This document shows, one piece after another, positions 27,146 to 36,875 of a DNA stretch of 64,000 nt (position 1 is the stretch's first letter; every line of letters starts with the position of its first letter). The position numbers were made by a program, and so were the translations under genes. Under the pieces are notes generated by a model, which was not told the DNA's origin, did not search any database, and worked only from the letters and a program-made list of their open reading frames with translations. This DNA comes from an uncultured bacterium (lineage in GTDB: Bacteria > Spirochaetota > Leptospiria > Leptospirales > Leptonemataceae). The stretch lies in assembly GCA_937928085.1 (NCBI GenBank), contig CALFVU010000006.1, positions 1 to 64,000 on the forward strand. The letters are read 5' to 3'.

Positions 27146-29518
27146 CTAATCTGATATCAGTGCATTTGAAATTACTATTTGACCCAGAGATATATTTTCA
27201 TCATTTGGCGAAAGTTCTTTATGAAAGTATACTTCGTAATTTTGAACGGTTAATTTTTCGTAAAATGTCTCTAATAAATATTGATTCTGAAAGCACCCAC
27301 CTGAGAGCACAACTTTATTGATTTTTGTTTCTTTTCTTAAAACATTTAACATTTCAATAAATCCAAAAACTATGGCATTATGGAATTTCATTGATATTTT
27401 AGATAAGTCTAAGTTTTGTTTTATGTCAAGCAATAAATTTCTTATAATATATCTCCAATCAAGGTATAGTATGTTGTTTGAATGTTTGTAGATTTTGTAT
27501 TCGTAAAAATCATTTTTATTAAATTCTTTAGCATAATATAATACTTGTTCCAAAGCAATTGCTGGATGACCTTCGTAATCAGATGCTTCACATAATCCTA
27601 GAAAATATGAAATTCCATCAAATAATCTTCCACAACTCGTTGCTTCATAAATCTGAATTTTTTTACTTACTAATTGTTCATAGAATTTTAAATTTTTTAT
27701 TTTTAAAAGCATTTTGCTGAATTCTTTTATAAAATCCAAAAAATTATATTGCGGATAAAAAGTTTTATATACCTCGTATGCTAAAGCAAAAGCAATTCTT
27801 TCTATCTCTTTTGTAGCTTTGTCTCCACCTATAAGGTATATAGGATGAATACTTCCCATATGTTGAAAGTTTTTATACGTTGTCAAATATACTTCTGCAC
27901 CGCAAATTAAAGAATGATTTTTGGTGATTCCATAGCCAAGACCGTCTAAAGCTAAGCCAAGGACTGGTTCTTGAATTTCGTTTTCAAACATACAAGAAAC
28001 GATGTGAGCATGATGGTGTTGAATCATCAATATTTTTGTATTAGAGAAATTTTCTTTAGCCCATTTGTTTGTAACAAAATTTGGGTGATAATCAATGGCA
28101 ACGTACTCAGGATTAAAATAATATAATTTTTTAAATAATTCTACAGTTTTTAAGTGGTGTTCGAAAGTTTCTATGTTTTCTAAATCCCCTATGTAAGGAG
28201 ATACGATGATTTGATTTTTTTTTGTGATAGCAATTGTATTTTTTAGTTCAGCACCTAAGGCTAAAATTGAAAATTTAGTGTTTAATTGAAAAGATTTAGG
28301 GCAATAACCTCTACTTTTTCTATGAAAAATTATAAAATTTTTACTTTTAGAAATTACTGAATCATCACAATAATTTATAATTGCTCTGTCGTGAGATAAA
28401 ATATAATCAGCAAGTTTAAATAAATTTTCCCAATCTTCTTTGTAGATAATAGGTTCCGAAGAAATGTTTGCACTCGTCATAACTAAAGGTTTTTTATAAA
28501 AATGAATAATTAAAAAATGTAGAGGTGTATATGGTAGAAAAACACCCAAAAAATTTTGATGACCTGGTATAATTTTTTTAGATATAGAGATTTCTTTTTT
28601 TAATTTTAATAGGACTATAGGAGCTTCTTCGGATTGTAATAACTCTTCTTCTTTAGAATCCATCCAACAATAGTGACGAATAGATTCAATGTCTGGAAAC
28701 ATAACTGCAAAGGGTTTATAATTTCTTTTTTTTCTGATTCGCAGTTTTTCTATAGTATCTTCATGCTCTATACTACATGCAATATGGTACCCCCCTATAC
28801 CCTTGATTGCTAAAATGTTGCCATTTTCTAATAATTTAGCGATCGATTGAAAAAGTGATTCATAATCTGTTACGTTTTTTTGAATGGGTTTTATGTTTGT
28901 TATATCTTCTTTTGATAATAAAAAAAGTCTTGGACCGCAACTAGGACAACAAGTAGGTTCTGCGTGAAATCTTCTATTTTGAGGATCATGATATTCTTTT
29001 TTACATTCTTCGCACATTAAAAAAGAATTCATAGAGGTATGAATGCGATCGTAAGGGTGTTCAAAAATGATTGAAAATCTAGGACCACAATTGGTGCAAT
29101 TCGTAAAAGGGTATAAAAATCTTCGATCATTAGGATTTTGTATCTCATTTTTGCAATCTTCGCAGATCGAAATATCTGGTAAAATATCCGAAGAAATAGA
29201 ATTAATTTTTTCACTTTTTTTAATCAAAAAATCAGTTTCTGAAATCAATTCTAAATCTTTAATCTTGATTGATTGTATTTTAGCCAATTTTGGTTTTTTG
29301 ATTTCGATATTTCTAAGAAATTTCTTGATATCCTCTACTTTTCCCTGAACTTCAATAAGAACTTTGCCCGATTGATTGAGCACAAAACCTGTTAACTTAT
29401 GTTCTTTTGCTAAACGATAAATAAAAGGGCGAAATCCAATTCCTTGTACATATCCTTGTATTTCGATTTGTTTTCTTGTTAGAGTTGGTTCAGTTGATGG
29501 ATATAGTGCTGGATTCAT
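27146..29518 (-). CDS. hypF: Carbamoyltransferase HypF
   Basis: A 790-aa enzyme that transfers the carbamoyl group to HypE. The domain order is normal: acylphosphatase-like (IQGYVQGIGFRPFIYRLA), two zinc knuckle pairs (CEDCKNEI with CTNCGPRF; CEECKKEY with CCPSCGPR), YrdC-like (LAIKGIGGYHIAC, IRKKRNYKPFAVMFPD, LPYTPLHFLII) and a Kae1-like carbamoyl transferase (HHHAHIVSCM, LALDGLGYG, VVLSGGCFQN). The ATG lies inside the end of the protease gene, overlapping by 29 bases. Confidence 0.96.
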   Translation of the reverse strand: MNPALYPSTEPTLTRKQIEIQGYVQGIGFRPFIYRLAKEHKLTGFVLNQSGKVLIEVQGKVEDIKKFLRNIEIKKPKLAKIQSIKIKDLELISETDFLIKKSEKINSISSDILPDISICEDCKNEIQNPNDRRFLYPFTNCTNCGPRFSIIFEHPYDRIHTSMNSFLMCEECKKEYHDPQNRRFHAEPTCCPSCGPRLFLLSKEDITNIKPIQKNVTDYESLFQSIAKLLENGNILAIKGIGGYHIACSIEHEDTIEKLRIRKKRNYKPFAVMFPDIESIRHYCWMDSKEEELLQSEEAPIVLLKLKKEISISKKIIPGHQNFLGVFLPYTPLHFLIIHFYKKPLVMTSANISSEPIIYKEDWENLFKLADYILSHDRAIINYCDDSVISKSKNFIIFHRKSRGYCPKSFQLNTKFSILALGAELKNTIAITKKNQIIVSPYIGDLENIETFEHHLKTVELFKKLYYFNPEYVAIDYHPNFVTNKWAKENFSNTKILMIQHHHAHIVSCMFENEIQEPVLGLALDGLGYGITKNHSLICGAEVYLTTYKNFQHMGSIHPIYLIGGDKATKEIERIAFALAYEVYKTFYPQYNFLDFIKEFSKMLLKIKNLKFYEQLVSKKIQIYEATSCGRLFDGISYFLGLCEASDYEGHPAIALEQVLYYAKEFNKNDFYEYKIYKHSNNILYLDWRYIIRNLLLDIKQNLDLSKISMKFHNAIVFGFIEMLNVLRKETKINKVVLSGGCFQNQYLLETFYEKLTVQNYEVYFHKELSPNDENISLGQIVISNALISD

Positions 29519-29984
29519 TTAATAAGTCATAGATTTCTTTTTTGACAGCCTCGTAGATTTCGCTAAACTTTCTTTGCATTTCTTCTGATAGATGAATGCT
29601 TAAAGTTTCAGGAACTTCTTTTATGCTAATTGTGATTAATACAATTTGGGGTAATTCTTTACCTGTTAAATAAAATGTATCTAATAAGTCTTTTAGTCCT
29701 ACATCATGAGCGGTAAGAGTGCGAGGATAATCCGAAGAATACTTTGGCAATAGTTTCTTAACTGTTCCTAATGGATTATTATCTTTAGTAGCATCCAAGA
29801 TCAATATTTTTTTTGCATTATGAAAGTATTCCAAAAGGTGAAAGCCTCCAACTCCTCCATCAAGGAGTTGGACACAAGATGGGAGATTTTCTTTTTCAAG
29901 GTGGTGAATCAGATGCACACCGATTCCTTCATCTCCCATTAAAAAATTTCCTATGCCTAATACTAAAAGTTGGTTTGAGTTCAT
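29490..29984 (-). CDS. hyaD: Hydrogenase maturation protease (HyaD/HupD type)
   Basis: A 164-aa endopeptidase that removes the C-terminal tail of the large subunit after nickel insertion. It shows LGIGNFLMGDEGIGVHLIH with the metal-binding Glu, LLDGGVGGFHLLEY with the second acidic ligand, and the THD-like region TAHDVGLKDLL. The matching substrate hyaB is two genes upstream. It overlaps both neighbours. Confidence 0.92.
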   Translation of the reverse strand: MNSNQLLVLGIGNFLMGDEGIGVHLIHHLEKENLPSCVQLLDGGVGGFHLLEYFHNAKKILILDATKDNNPLGTVKKLLPKYSSDYPRTLTAHDVGLKDLLDTFYLTGKELPQIVLITISIKEVPETLSIHLSEEMQRKFSEIYEAVKKEIYDLLNESSTISIN

Positions 29985-30658
29985 TCTTTTTCTTTAGGAA
30001 TAAATTTCCAACCGCTTACAATTGAAGACATTGTACCTCTTCCTTCTATATAGTCATGATAAAACACTATATAGACATGTATCATAAAAAAAATAATAAA
30101 GAACCAAGTAGTTATGTGATGAATCATTCTTATATTATATTCACCACCAAATAAAGGAACTAACCAGGTAAATAATTTAGGTAACCAAAAATTACTCATC
30201 TGAGAGTAATAAGCAAATCCTGTTGCTAATTGTAGTACTGTTACGAGAAAAAAAATCCAATATGATAAAATTGCTAGAGGATTATGTCCTAATGAAATTT
30301 TACCTTCTAATTGATATAAAGTAATATCTACTTTTAAAACTTCCTTTAATTCTTCTCGCTTTGCTTTTGAAAAAGGATTCCAATTTTTCCATTGAACATA
30401 TTCGGAACCTACAAATCCCCAATAGATTCGAAATATAAAATTAAATACCCATACATAAGCTAAAATAAAGTGGATCATGCGTACTTTTCCAAACCAGAAT
30501 TGTTCCGAAGCTTCTAATTCAGAAAGAATTGCTGGTGGATTTCCGATAAGAAATCCGGTTATTATTAATCCTATAATACAAACAAAATTGATCCAATGAA
30601 AAGCTCGTATGGGAAATTCCCATACGTATTTTTTTTCATAAATTTTATCATGATGCAT
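29981..30658 (-). CDS. hyaC: [NiFe]-hydrogenase b-type cytochrome subunit
   Basis: A 225-aa inner-membrane diheme cytochrome b that passes electrons from the hydrogenase to quinone. Four membrane helices and the candidate heme histidines are visible: FPIRAFHWINF, RMIHFILAYVWVF, and the C-terminal RMIHHITTWFFIIFFMIHVYIVFYHDYIEGRGTM. It follows hyaB closely, with an AAGGAGGA ribosome site. Confidence 0.94.
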   Translation of the reverse strand: MHHDKIYEKKYVWEFPIRAFHWINFVCIIGLIITGFLIGNPPAILSELEASEQFWFGKVRMIHFILAYVWVFNFIFRIYWGFVGSEYVQWKNWNPFSKAKREELKEVLKVDITLYQLEGKISLGHNPLAILSYWIFFLVTVLQLATGFAYYSQMSNFWLPKLFTWLVPLFGGEYNIRMIHHITTWFFIIFFMIHVYIVFYHDYIEGRGTMSSIVSGWKFIPKEKE

Positions 30659-30668
30659 AAATTCCTCC

Positions 30669-32393
30669 TTATAGAACTTTTACTTGAGTAATATGATTTC
30701 CCTTGGGATCATAGAGATGTACAGCACAAGCGATACAAGGATCAAAAGAATGGATCGTTCTTAAAATTTCTACAGGTTGATCCAATCTCGCTAATTTTGT
30801 ACCAATTAAAGATTCTTCGTAGGCAGATCGTTGATTGTTTGCATCTTTAGGTGAAGCATTCCAAGTCGTGGGAACAACTAATTGATAATTCTCTATTTTT
30901 TTATCTTTTATTACTATCCAGTGAGCTAACGCACCACGCGGGGCTTCTGTCATACCTACACCTTTAGCTTCTTTAGGCCAGCTAGAAGGATCCCATTTTT
31001 CTTTGGAATGGGTTTTTGTATTACCATTCTTTATATTCTGAATCAATTTATCATAAATTTGTAAAGACCAATCTGCAATAAGTTGAGTTTCTATACCTCT
31101 TGCAGCTGTTCTTCCCAAAGTAGAAAATAAAGCTTCTACAGGAGCATTTAATTTTTTTAAAACACCAGTTACAGCTTCTTGAACTTCTTTTTTACCAGAC
31201 GCATAAGCAACTAACATTCTAGCTAGAGGCCCTACTTCCATTGGTTTACCTTTCCATCTCGGTGTCTTTAACCAAGAATATTTTTGTTCTACTTCTAAAT
31301 ATTCATAAGGTGGTTTAGGTCCTGTATAATTGAATTCTGTTTCTCCTTCCCAAGGATGTAATCCTTCATTATCTCCCTTTGAATATTTATACCAGGAATG
31401 TGTGATGTATTCTTTTATACCGTCTTTATCTGTAGGATCTACTTCGTGAACTTTTGTTAAATCTCTATCTAGCACAATTCCTCTTGGAAATAAGAAACCG
31501 CTAGGATCATTAATTCCTCTTGTAGGTAAATCTCCGTAAGATAAATAATTTTTTAATCCACCACCATATTTTGTCCATTCTGTTTTGTAAAATTCAGCAA
31601 TGGCAAGTAAATCAGGAATATACACTAAATTTACAAAATCTTTTGCTTCTTTAAAAAGTTTTTTTATGTAATTTAATTTTTCTGTATTAAGAGCATTAAC
31701 TTCTTCTAAATTAATAGCACAAGGCACACCACCTACTAAGTAATTCGGATGAGGATTTTTACCTCCAAGAATTGCATGAACTTTTACAATTTCTTTTTGC
31801 CATTCTAAAGCTTCTAGGTAATGAGCAACAGCAAGTAAATTCACTTCAGGGGGTAGCTTATAGGCTGGGTGTCCCCAGTAACCATTTGCAAATATACCAA
31901 GTTGACCACTTTCTGCAAAAGCTTTTAATTTTTTTTGTAAATCCGAAAAATAACCCACAGAACTTTTTGGCCAATTCGAGATTGATTGAGCAATTTGAGA
32001 AGTTACTTTTGGATCAGCTTTTAATGCACTTACAATATCTACCCAGTCTAAAGCATGTAGATGATAAAAATGTACAACATGATCTTGCAGATATTGAGCG
32101 CAGAACATTAAATTTCGAATTAAATCTGCATTTTCTGGAACCTTGATTTTTAAGGCGTCTTCTACAGCTCTTACACTAGCTAATGCATGCACAGTTGTAC
32201 ATACACCACAAGCTCTTTCTGTTATTGCCCAAGCATCTCTTGGATCTCGTCCTTTTAATATAATTTCTAATCCTCTTACCATTGTTCCAGAACTATAGGC
32301 TTCGGTAATGATACCGTTTTCATCTACAATTGCTTCGATTCTTAAGTGACCTTCTATTCTTGTAATTGGATCTACAACGATTCTTTTTGCCAT
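30669..32393 (-). CDS. hyaB: [NiFe]-hydrogenase large subunit
   Basis: A 574-aa catalytic subunit. The N-terminal pair of nickel ligands is in RACGVCTTVHALASVRAVED (about residues 60-65) and the C-terminal pair in DPCIACAVH. A 15-residue tail (LYDPKGNHITQVKVL) after that His is the propeptide removed by HyaD. RIEGHLRIEAIVD near the start and the length fit the membrane-bound uptake group 1. SD GGAGAG. Confidence 0.97.
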   Translation of the reverse strand: MAKRIVVDPITRIEGHLRIEAIVDENGIITEAYSSGTMVRGLEIILKGRDPRDAWAITERACGVCTTVHALASVRAVEDALKIKVPENADLIRNLMFCAQYLQDHVVHFYHLHALDWVDIVSALKADPKVTSQIAQSISNWPKSSVGYFSDLQKKLKAFAESGQLGIFANGYWGHPAYKLPPEVNLLAVAHYLEALEWQKEIVKVHAILGGKNPHPNYLVGGVPCAINLEEVNALNTEKLNYIKKLFKEAKDFVNLVYIPDLLAIAEFYKTEWTKYGGGLKNYLSYGDLPTRGINDPSGFLFPRGIVLDRDLTKVHEVDPTDKDGIKEYITHSWYKYSKGDNEGLHPWEGETEFNYTGPKPPYEYLEVEQKYSWLKTPRWKGKPMEVGPLARMLVAYASGKKEVQEAVTGVLKKLNAPVEALFSTLGRTAARGIETQLIADWSLQIYDKLIQNIKNGNTKTHSKEKWDPSSWPKEAKGVGMTEAPRGALAHWIVIKDKKIENYQLVVPTTWNASPKDANNQRSAYEESLIGTKLARLDQPVEILRTIHSFDPCIACAVHLYDPKGNHITQVKVL

Positions 32394-32404
32394 AATCTCT
32401 CTCC

Positions 32405-33529
32405 TTATGATTGATTTTCTTTATTTTTAGTTTCTTGTAAAAGTTTCCTTTTTCGAATATTGGTTGCAATAGCATGTGCAACAATACCAACACCTACTCC
32501 TACGGTTAATGCCCCTCCAATTTTATCTGCAGTCTGTTCAGCACTTAGTTCAGTAACGCCACCCAAATGTTGATAAAAGGGAGCATTATCCCAGAAATCA
32601 TCCTCGCTACAACCAATACAAGGATGTCCAGATTTAATTGGAAAGCTAATTCCGTTATTCCAACCAACTACACCACAAGCATTATATGTGACGGGTCCTC
32701 TACACCCTATTTTGTAAAGACAATATCCTTTCCTAGCATTTTCATCATCCCAAGATTCAACAAAAAGACCGGCATCAAAATTTGGTCTTCGGTAACAAGT
32801 ATCATGAACTCTACGAGAATAAAATTCTTTTGGTCTTCCTCTTGAATCTAATTCAGGTATTTTTCCAAAAACTAAAATATGAGTTACAATTCCGGTCATC
32901 ACCTCAGCAATCGGTGGGCATCCTGGAACTCTGATTACCGGTTTCGAAATTAGTTTATGAATTGGGGTTGCGCCTGTAGGATTTGGCTTTGCAGCTTGAA
33001 CACATCCAAAAGAAGCACAACTACCCCATGCAATTACGGCTGCCGCATGTTCTGTAACTTCTTTTAAGATCTGAAGAGCTGTTTTTCCTCCAATAGTACA
33101 ATAAATTCCTCCATCTTTTGTAGGCACAGAACCTTCTATCAATACAATATATTCTCCCTTATACTTCGTAATCGTATCGTGTAAGGATTTTTCTGCTTGA
33201 AACCCTGCTGCTGCTTGCAATGTTTCTGTATAGTCCAGGGAGATTTTATCTAAAATGACATCAGCTACTATAGGATGATTCGAACGAATAAAGGATTCAC
33301 TACAACAGGTACATTCCTGAAAATGCATCCAAACAACGGGTGGCCTTTTTTTATTTTCCATTGCATAAATCACTTTATCTAAATTCGATAAAGCAATACC
33401 CGCAGTTGCCGCAGCATAGCTACAAAATTGTAAAAACTCCTTACGAGTATATCCTTTTTGCAACATATACCCAAGTATGGATTCTTTTTCTTTTTTTTTG
33501 CTTGACTTTTGATTGTTTTTTATCTTCAT
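32405..33529 (-). CDS. hyaA: [NiFe]-hydrogenase small subunit, O2-tolerant six-Cys type
   Basis: A 374-aa electron-transfer subunit. ECTCCSESFIRS near residue 72 and GSCASFGCVQAAKPNP supply the two supernumerary cysteines of the [4Fe-3S] proximal cluster, the hallmark of oxygen-tolerant group 1d enzymes. Medial and distal cluster ligands follow (HDTCYRR, KGYCLYKIGCRGP, HPCIGCSEDDFWD). A C-terminal hydrophobic anchor (VGVGVGIVAHAIA) precedes a basic tail. The N-terminal Tat-like signal is TRKEFLQF, with RK instead of twin arginine, preceded by a Lys-rich ~25-residue extension. Confidence 0.96.
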   Translation of the reverse strand: MKIKNNQKSSKKKEKESILGYMLQKGYTRKEFLQFCSYAAATAGIALSNLDKVIYAMENKKRPPVVWMHFQECTCCSESFIRSNHPIVADVILDKISLDYTETLQAAAGFQAEKSLHDTITKYKGEYIVLIEGSVPTKDGGIYCTIGGKTALQILKEVTEHAAAVIAWGSCASFGCVQAAKPNPTGATPIHKLISKPVIRVPGCPPIAEVMTGIVTHILVFGKIPELDSRGRPKEFYSRRVHDTCYRRPNFDAGLFVESWDDENARKGYCLYKIGCRGPVTYNACGVVGWNNGISFPIKSGHPCIGCSEDDFWDNAPFYQHLGGVTELSAEQTADKIGGALTVGVGVGIVAHAIATNIRKRKLLQETKNKENQS

Positions 33530-33568
33530 ATCGAATACCCTCTCGATTAATGATTAAATTTTTACTAT

Positions 33569-33597
33569 ATCTTAAGTTATAATTTTATTAAATGCAA
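33569..33597 (-). promoter_or_regulatory. Candidate promoter of the hya-hyp operon
   Basis: Reading the minus strand, TTGCAT and TAAGAT are separated by exactly 17 bases and end 40 bases before the hyaA ATG. This fits a housekeeping sigma-70 promoter with a short leader. The -10 is only a four-of-six match. Confidence 0.35.
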
Positions 33598-33656
33598 TTA
33601 TTTTTTTATTTTAGAGTATAAATATCTTAAAATATGGTTGATTTTAAGACTCAATT

Positions 33657-35423
33657 TCAGTATTTGAGATGCCAACACGAGTCATATTTTTTAAATTCGG
33701 GAGGATTTTGATCAGGTAATTTAAGGATTTCTATATTATAAGTAACTTCGATGAGTTTTAAATACTCAAAAATTTTTTTGTTCTCTGCTAATGTTGAATT
33801 TTGAATTTTTTTATAAAATTCTTTTAATTTTTGAATTTTTTCCATGTATTGTGAACCTAAACGAAATAGAAAATTGGGTTCCAAATTGATGATAGGAAAA
33901 AAATTAGTATACATTATAGAATCATATTCTTGATTTTGAAGTGAGCAAAAAAGAACTTTTCTTTTAATCACATTTTCTGTACTAATACTTTTATTATGTC
34001 CTACTCTTTGCCATATGGTTTTGCCAGTTAAAGCTACTTCTTTATCAGTTATTCCTAATTGATCAATTAAAATTACTTTTGGTCCTGCTGCGAATCCAAA
34101 ATATCCTAATCCATAATCGTCATCAGGTACACATTTTGCGTCAAGCCAGGAATTAGTGATAATAAAGGGTTCATATTCTAAGCATTTTTGTAATTCTTTA
34201 AAAACTTCTCCTCTTTGATACCATTTGTGTTCAATTTTATACCATTTTTCTTTCCAAGGTTGTTTTTTGTTTTCGTAAAATTTGTATTCATGAACAATCT
34301 GATATTTTCCTACAACGGGTGTATGAATTTTTTGCACAAAAAGATAATAAATACTAATCAAAAATAAACTTAGATTTCCAAATACAAAAAATGATTCTTT
34401 TTGAATCCATCTGGAAAAATATAAAGTAAAATATACATAAAGAATCGTAAGTTCAGGTAAAATCATTCGATAAGCCATAAAATCACCACCGATAAAGATC
34501 AAATAAAGGAGATGTAAAAAAACGGGAATCATGTCTCTAATCAAATATTTATATTGAGTTTGATGTTTTTTTAAAAAAATCAATATTATAAAAACTAGTA
34601 ATGTAATCAAAAAAAAAGGGGAGTAAAAAAAACTATATCCGATGTAATAAATTCCTTCTTTCCACAAAATTTTGGAAGATTTTGCATAAAAAGTAGTAGG
34701 GAAGAGGTCAGAATAATAAAACCATCGAAATAGATGATAACCTCCTGCAAAAATCAAAAAAGGAATTAAATATAAGATGATATTGCTAAAAATAATTTTT
34801 AGATTTTTCTTTGAATTTTGTTTGATAGATTCCAGAAAAAGTATTAAACCATAATATAAATAAAAAATTCCTCCTAGTTCTGGGCGATTTGTATAAAGTA
34901 AAGAAAGTATCATAGAGACTTGAAAAGGATTTTGTATGTTTTTATCTGCTACATAAGTTAAAAATAAAGACAATAAAAAAAACGTTAGAGAAAATTCCAT
35001 TCCAGAGGTCCAAAAATCTCGAAAACCATCGTGAATGATAAAATAGTAGGGTATGATCAAAAAAGATTTATAAAAAAAATTTAATTTATTTTGTTTATAA
35101 ACAAAATTATAAAAAAGAATTAACATTCCCGAAGTGGTAAAGATTACACCCAGTAAAAGTGAGCTTAGATGCAAAGAAAAACCTAATCCACTAAATAAAA
35201 TTAAAAGGAAAACCCATAAGGGATGTGTAAATCCTTCGATCTTGTCATTAATATTGAATGTTAAGCCATAACCCTCTAAAAAATTCTGAATATGTCGAAA
35301 CGTGATATATGCATCTTCTGCAACCCAAATTCTACTTAAAAAAGAATAAAAGAATAAAAGTATCATTAAAAATAGAAAAACAATAGATACGAATTTCGAT
35401 CTCCATAAACCCATAATTGACAT
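33657..35423 (-). CDS. GT-C fold membrane glycosyltransferase-like protein
   Basis: A 588-aa polytopic membrane protein of about 11 hydrophobic segments with a C-terminal soluble domain (from about residue 375). The first periplasmic loop has EDAYITFRHIQNFLEGYG and EGFTHPLW, the pattern of polyprenyl-phosphate-sugar-dependent GT-C glycosyltransferases (DUF2029/AftB/PMT-like), in which the acidic pair is catalytic. It probably decorates a surface polysaccharide or lipid. Sugar and acceptor are unknown. It is monocistronic, downstream of no obvious operon partner. Confidence 0.72.
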   Translation of the reverse strand: MSIMGLWRSKFVSIVFLFLMILLFFYSFLSRIWVAEDAYITFRHIQNFLEGYGLTFNINDKIEGFTHPLWVFLLILFSGLGFSLHLSSLLLGVIFTTSGMLILFYNFVYKQNKLNFFYKSFLIIPYYFIIHDGFRDFWTSGMEFSLTFFLLSLFLTYVADKNIQNPFQVSMILSLLYTNRPELGGIFYLYYGLILFLESIKQNSKKNLKIIFSNIILYLIPFLIFAGGYHLFRWFYYSDLFPTTFYAKSSKILWKEGIYYIGYSFFYSPFFLITLLVFIILIFLKKHQTQYKYLIRDMIPVFLHLLYLIFIGGDFMAYRMILPELTILYVYFTLYFSRWIQKESFFVFGNLSLFLISIYYLFVQKIHTPVVGKYQIVHEYKFYENKKQPWKEKWYKIEHKWYQRGEVFKELQKCLEYEPFIITNSWLDAKCVPDDDYGLGYFGFAAGPKVILIDQLGITDKEVALTGKTIWQRVGHNKSISTENVIKRKVLFCSLQNQEYDSIMYTNFFPIINLEPNFLFRLGSQYMEKIQKLKEFYKKIQNSTLAENKKIFEYLKLIEVTYNIEILKLPDQNPPEFKKYDSCWHLKY

Positions 35424-35543
35424 TTTTTTCTAATCAGTGTTAAGTAAAGATTATTTTAGATTATTAAATAATTAAATTTATAATTTTTTTTATCTATTAA
35501 GAAAATGATAGACAAATTTAAAAAATAAATATAACTATACTTT

Positions 35544-36041
35544 ATGAGTACAATAGTAAATTTTAAAGGAAATCCTATATCATTAGTTGGGAATACTTTA
35601 GAAGTTGGAAGTTATGCTCCTTATGCTTTATTGATTACGAAGGATTTAACTGAAAAATGGATCGGCGGCAAATCTGACAAAAAGCAATTGATCATTACAG
35701 TACCTTCTCTTGACACATCGGTTTGTGAAAAAGAAACTAAAACATTTAATCAACAATTAGAAAAATATACAAATGTTGATGTTACTGTAGTATCTATGGA
35801 TTTGCCTTTTGCACAAAAAAGATTTTGTGAAAGTTTTAACATAAAGAATCTTACTGTTGCTTCTGATTTTCGATATCGCGATATGGAAAAATGGGGAGTC
35901 GTAATTGCGGATGGTGCTCTAAAAGGATGTCTTGCAAGAATTGTTTTTATTGTAGACACTGATGGTAAAATTTCATATAGACAAATTGTGCCCGAGATTG
36001 GACAAGAACCAAATTACGAAGATGTTTTAAAACATTTATAA
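35544..36041 (+). CDS. tpx: Thiol peroxidase Tpx
   Basis: A 165-aa atypical 2-Cys peroxiredoxin reducing H2O2 and organic peroxides. The peroxidatic Cys61 is in PSLDTSVCEKET and the resolving Cys95 in QKRFCESF, with the usual GNTLEVGSYAP N terminus and VASDFRYRDMEKWG. Length is normal. There is no clear SD. It is followed by tRNA-Pro. Confidence 0.95.
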   Translation: MSTIVNFKGNPISLVGNTLEVGSYAPYALLITKDLTEKWIGGKSDKKQLIITVPSLDTSVCEKETKTFNQQLEKYTNVDVTVVSMDLPFAQKRFCESFNIKNLTVASDFRYRDMEKWGVVIADGALKGCLARIVFIVDTDGKISYRQIVPEIGQEPNYEDVLKHL

Positions 36042-36082
36042 AACAATTGACTTAAAAAATTTGTTTTAAAATTTGTTTGTAA

Positions 36083-36155
36083 CGGGCTGTAGCGCAGGGG
36101 TTAGCGCACACGTCTGGGGGGCGTGCGGTCGCTGGTTCAAATCCAGTCAGCCCGA
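36083..36155 (+). tRNA. tRNA-Pro (anticodon GGG)
   Basis: Acceptor CGGGCTG/CAGCCCG with the C1-G72 pair typical of bacterial tRNA-Pro, D stem GCGC/GCGC, anticodon stem CACGT/GCGTG with loop CTGGGGG giving GGG, and T arm GCTGG-TTCAAAT-CCAGT. The discriminator is A and CCA is not encoded. Confidence 0.93.
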
Positions 36156-36433
36156 TTCGATATTATATTTTCTTCCATATTTTCTCGTTCTACTTTAAAT
36201 TTCTATTGTGATATTCGATTAAAAAATAATTTTAGAGTTTATATTCTTTAGGTTTTGTAGAAAAAAGCCGTTTTGAAATTTTTAAGAAAAAAATAAAAAG
36301 CTAAAGGTTTTTTCATTAAAATTTTGCTATTCATTAGGTTGGTAGATATGTGTTTTAATTCAAATGCTTCTCATAAAAAAATAAAACAATAAATTTTGCT
36401 TTTATTATTCAAGCATAAAAAAAAACTGAATTT
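36156..36433. other. Intergenic stretch, nothing recognised
   Basis: About 280 AT-rich bases between tRNA-Pro and the thioesterase gene. No tRNA, terminator stem or ORF worth reporting was seen. Confidence 0.5.
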
Positions 36434-36871
36434 GTGGATTTTCAAATTCCAAAAAAACGATTTACTTTTCTCCATAAGCAATATGTAGCTTGGGGAGAGA
36501 TGGATTCTTTCTTACATTTAAATCATGTTGTCTATGCAAAATATTTCGAAAATGCAAGAGTAGAATTTTTTAGAAAGTTAAATATTTGGAACACTGAAAA
36601 AAAAATTAATCAAGGCCCTGTTATCACAAATTTGTACCTTAGATATATACGACAGGTATCCTATCCAGATTTTTTAGATATAACCTTAGGTATACTAAAA
36701 TTGGATTCAAGAAGTTTTCGTATGGGATGCACGATGTGGAATCAAAATAATGAGTTGGTTTGTCTCGCTTCTGGGGATTTTTTATGGTTTGATTTTCTTA
36801 TTCAAAAAATCATTTTATTACCCGATATACTAAAAGAAACGTTAGAATCTTATAAAATTGATCTTTTATGA
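36434..36871 (+). CDS. Acyl-CoA thioesterase, 4HBT hotdog family
   Basis: A 145-aa single hotdog-fold protein. The active-site region VAWGEMDSFLHLNHVVYAKYFENARVEFF fits the 4-hydroxybenzoyl-CoA thioesterase family, with Asp in the usual catalytic position. The start is GTG without a clear SD. The stop (TGA) is 4 bases before the amidase ATG, so the two are probably cotranscribed. The acyl substrate is unknown. Confidence 0.85.
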   Translation: MDFQIPKKRFTFLHKQYVAWGEMDSFLHLNHVVYAKYFENARVEFFRKLNIWNTEKKINQGPVITNLYLRYIRQVSYPDFLDITLGILKLDSRSFRMGCTMWNQNNELVCLASGDFLWFDFLIQKIILLPDILKETLESYKIDLL

Positions 36872-36875
36872 ATTT

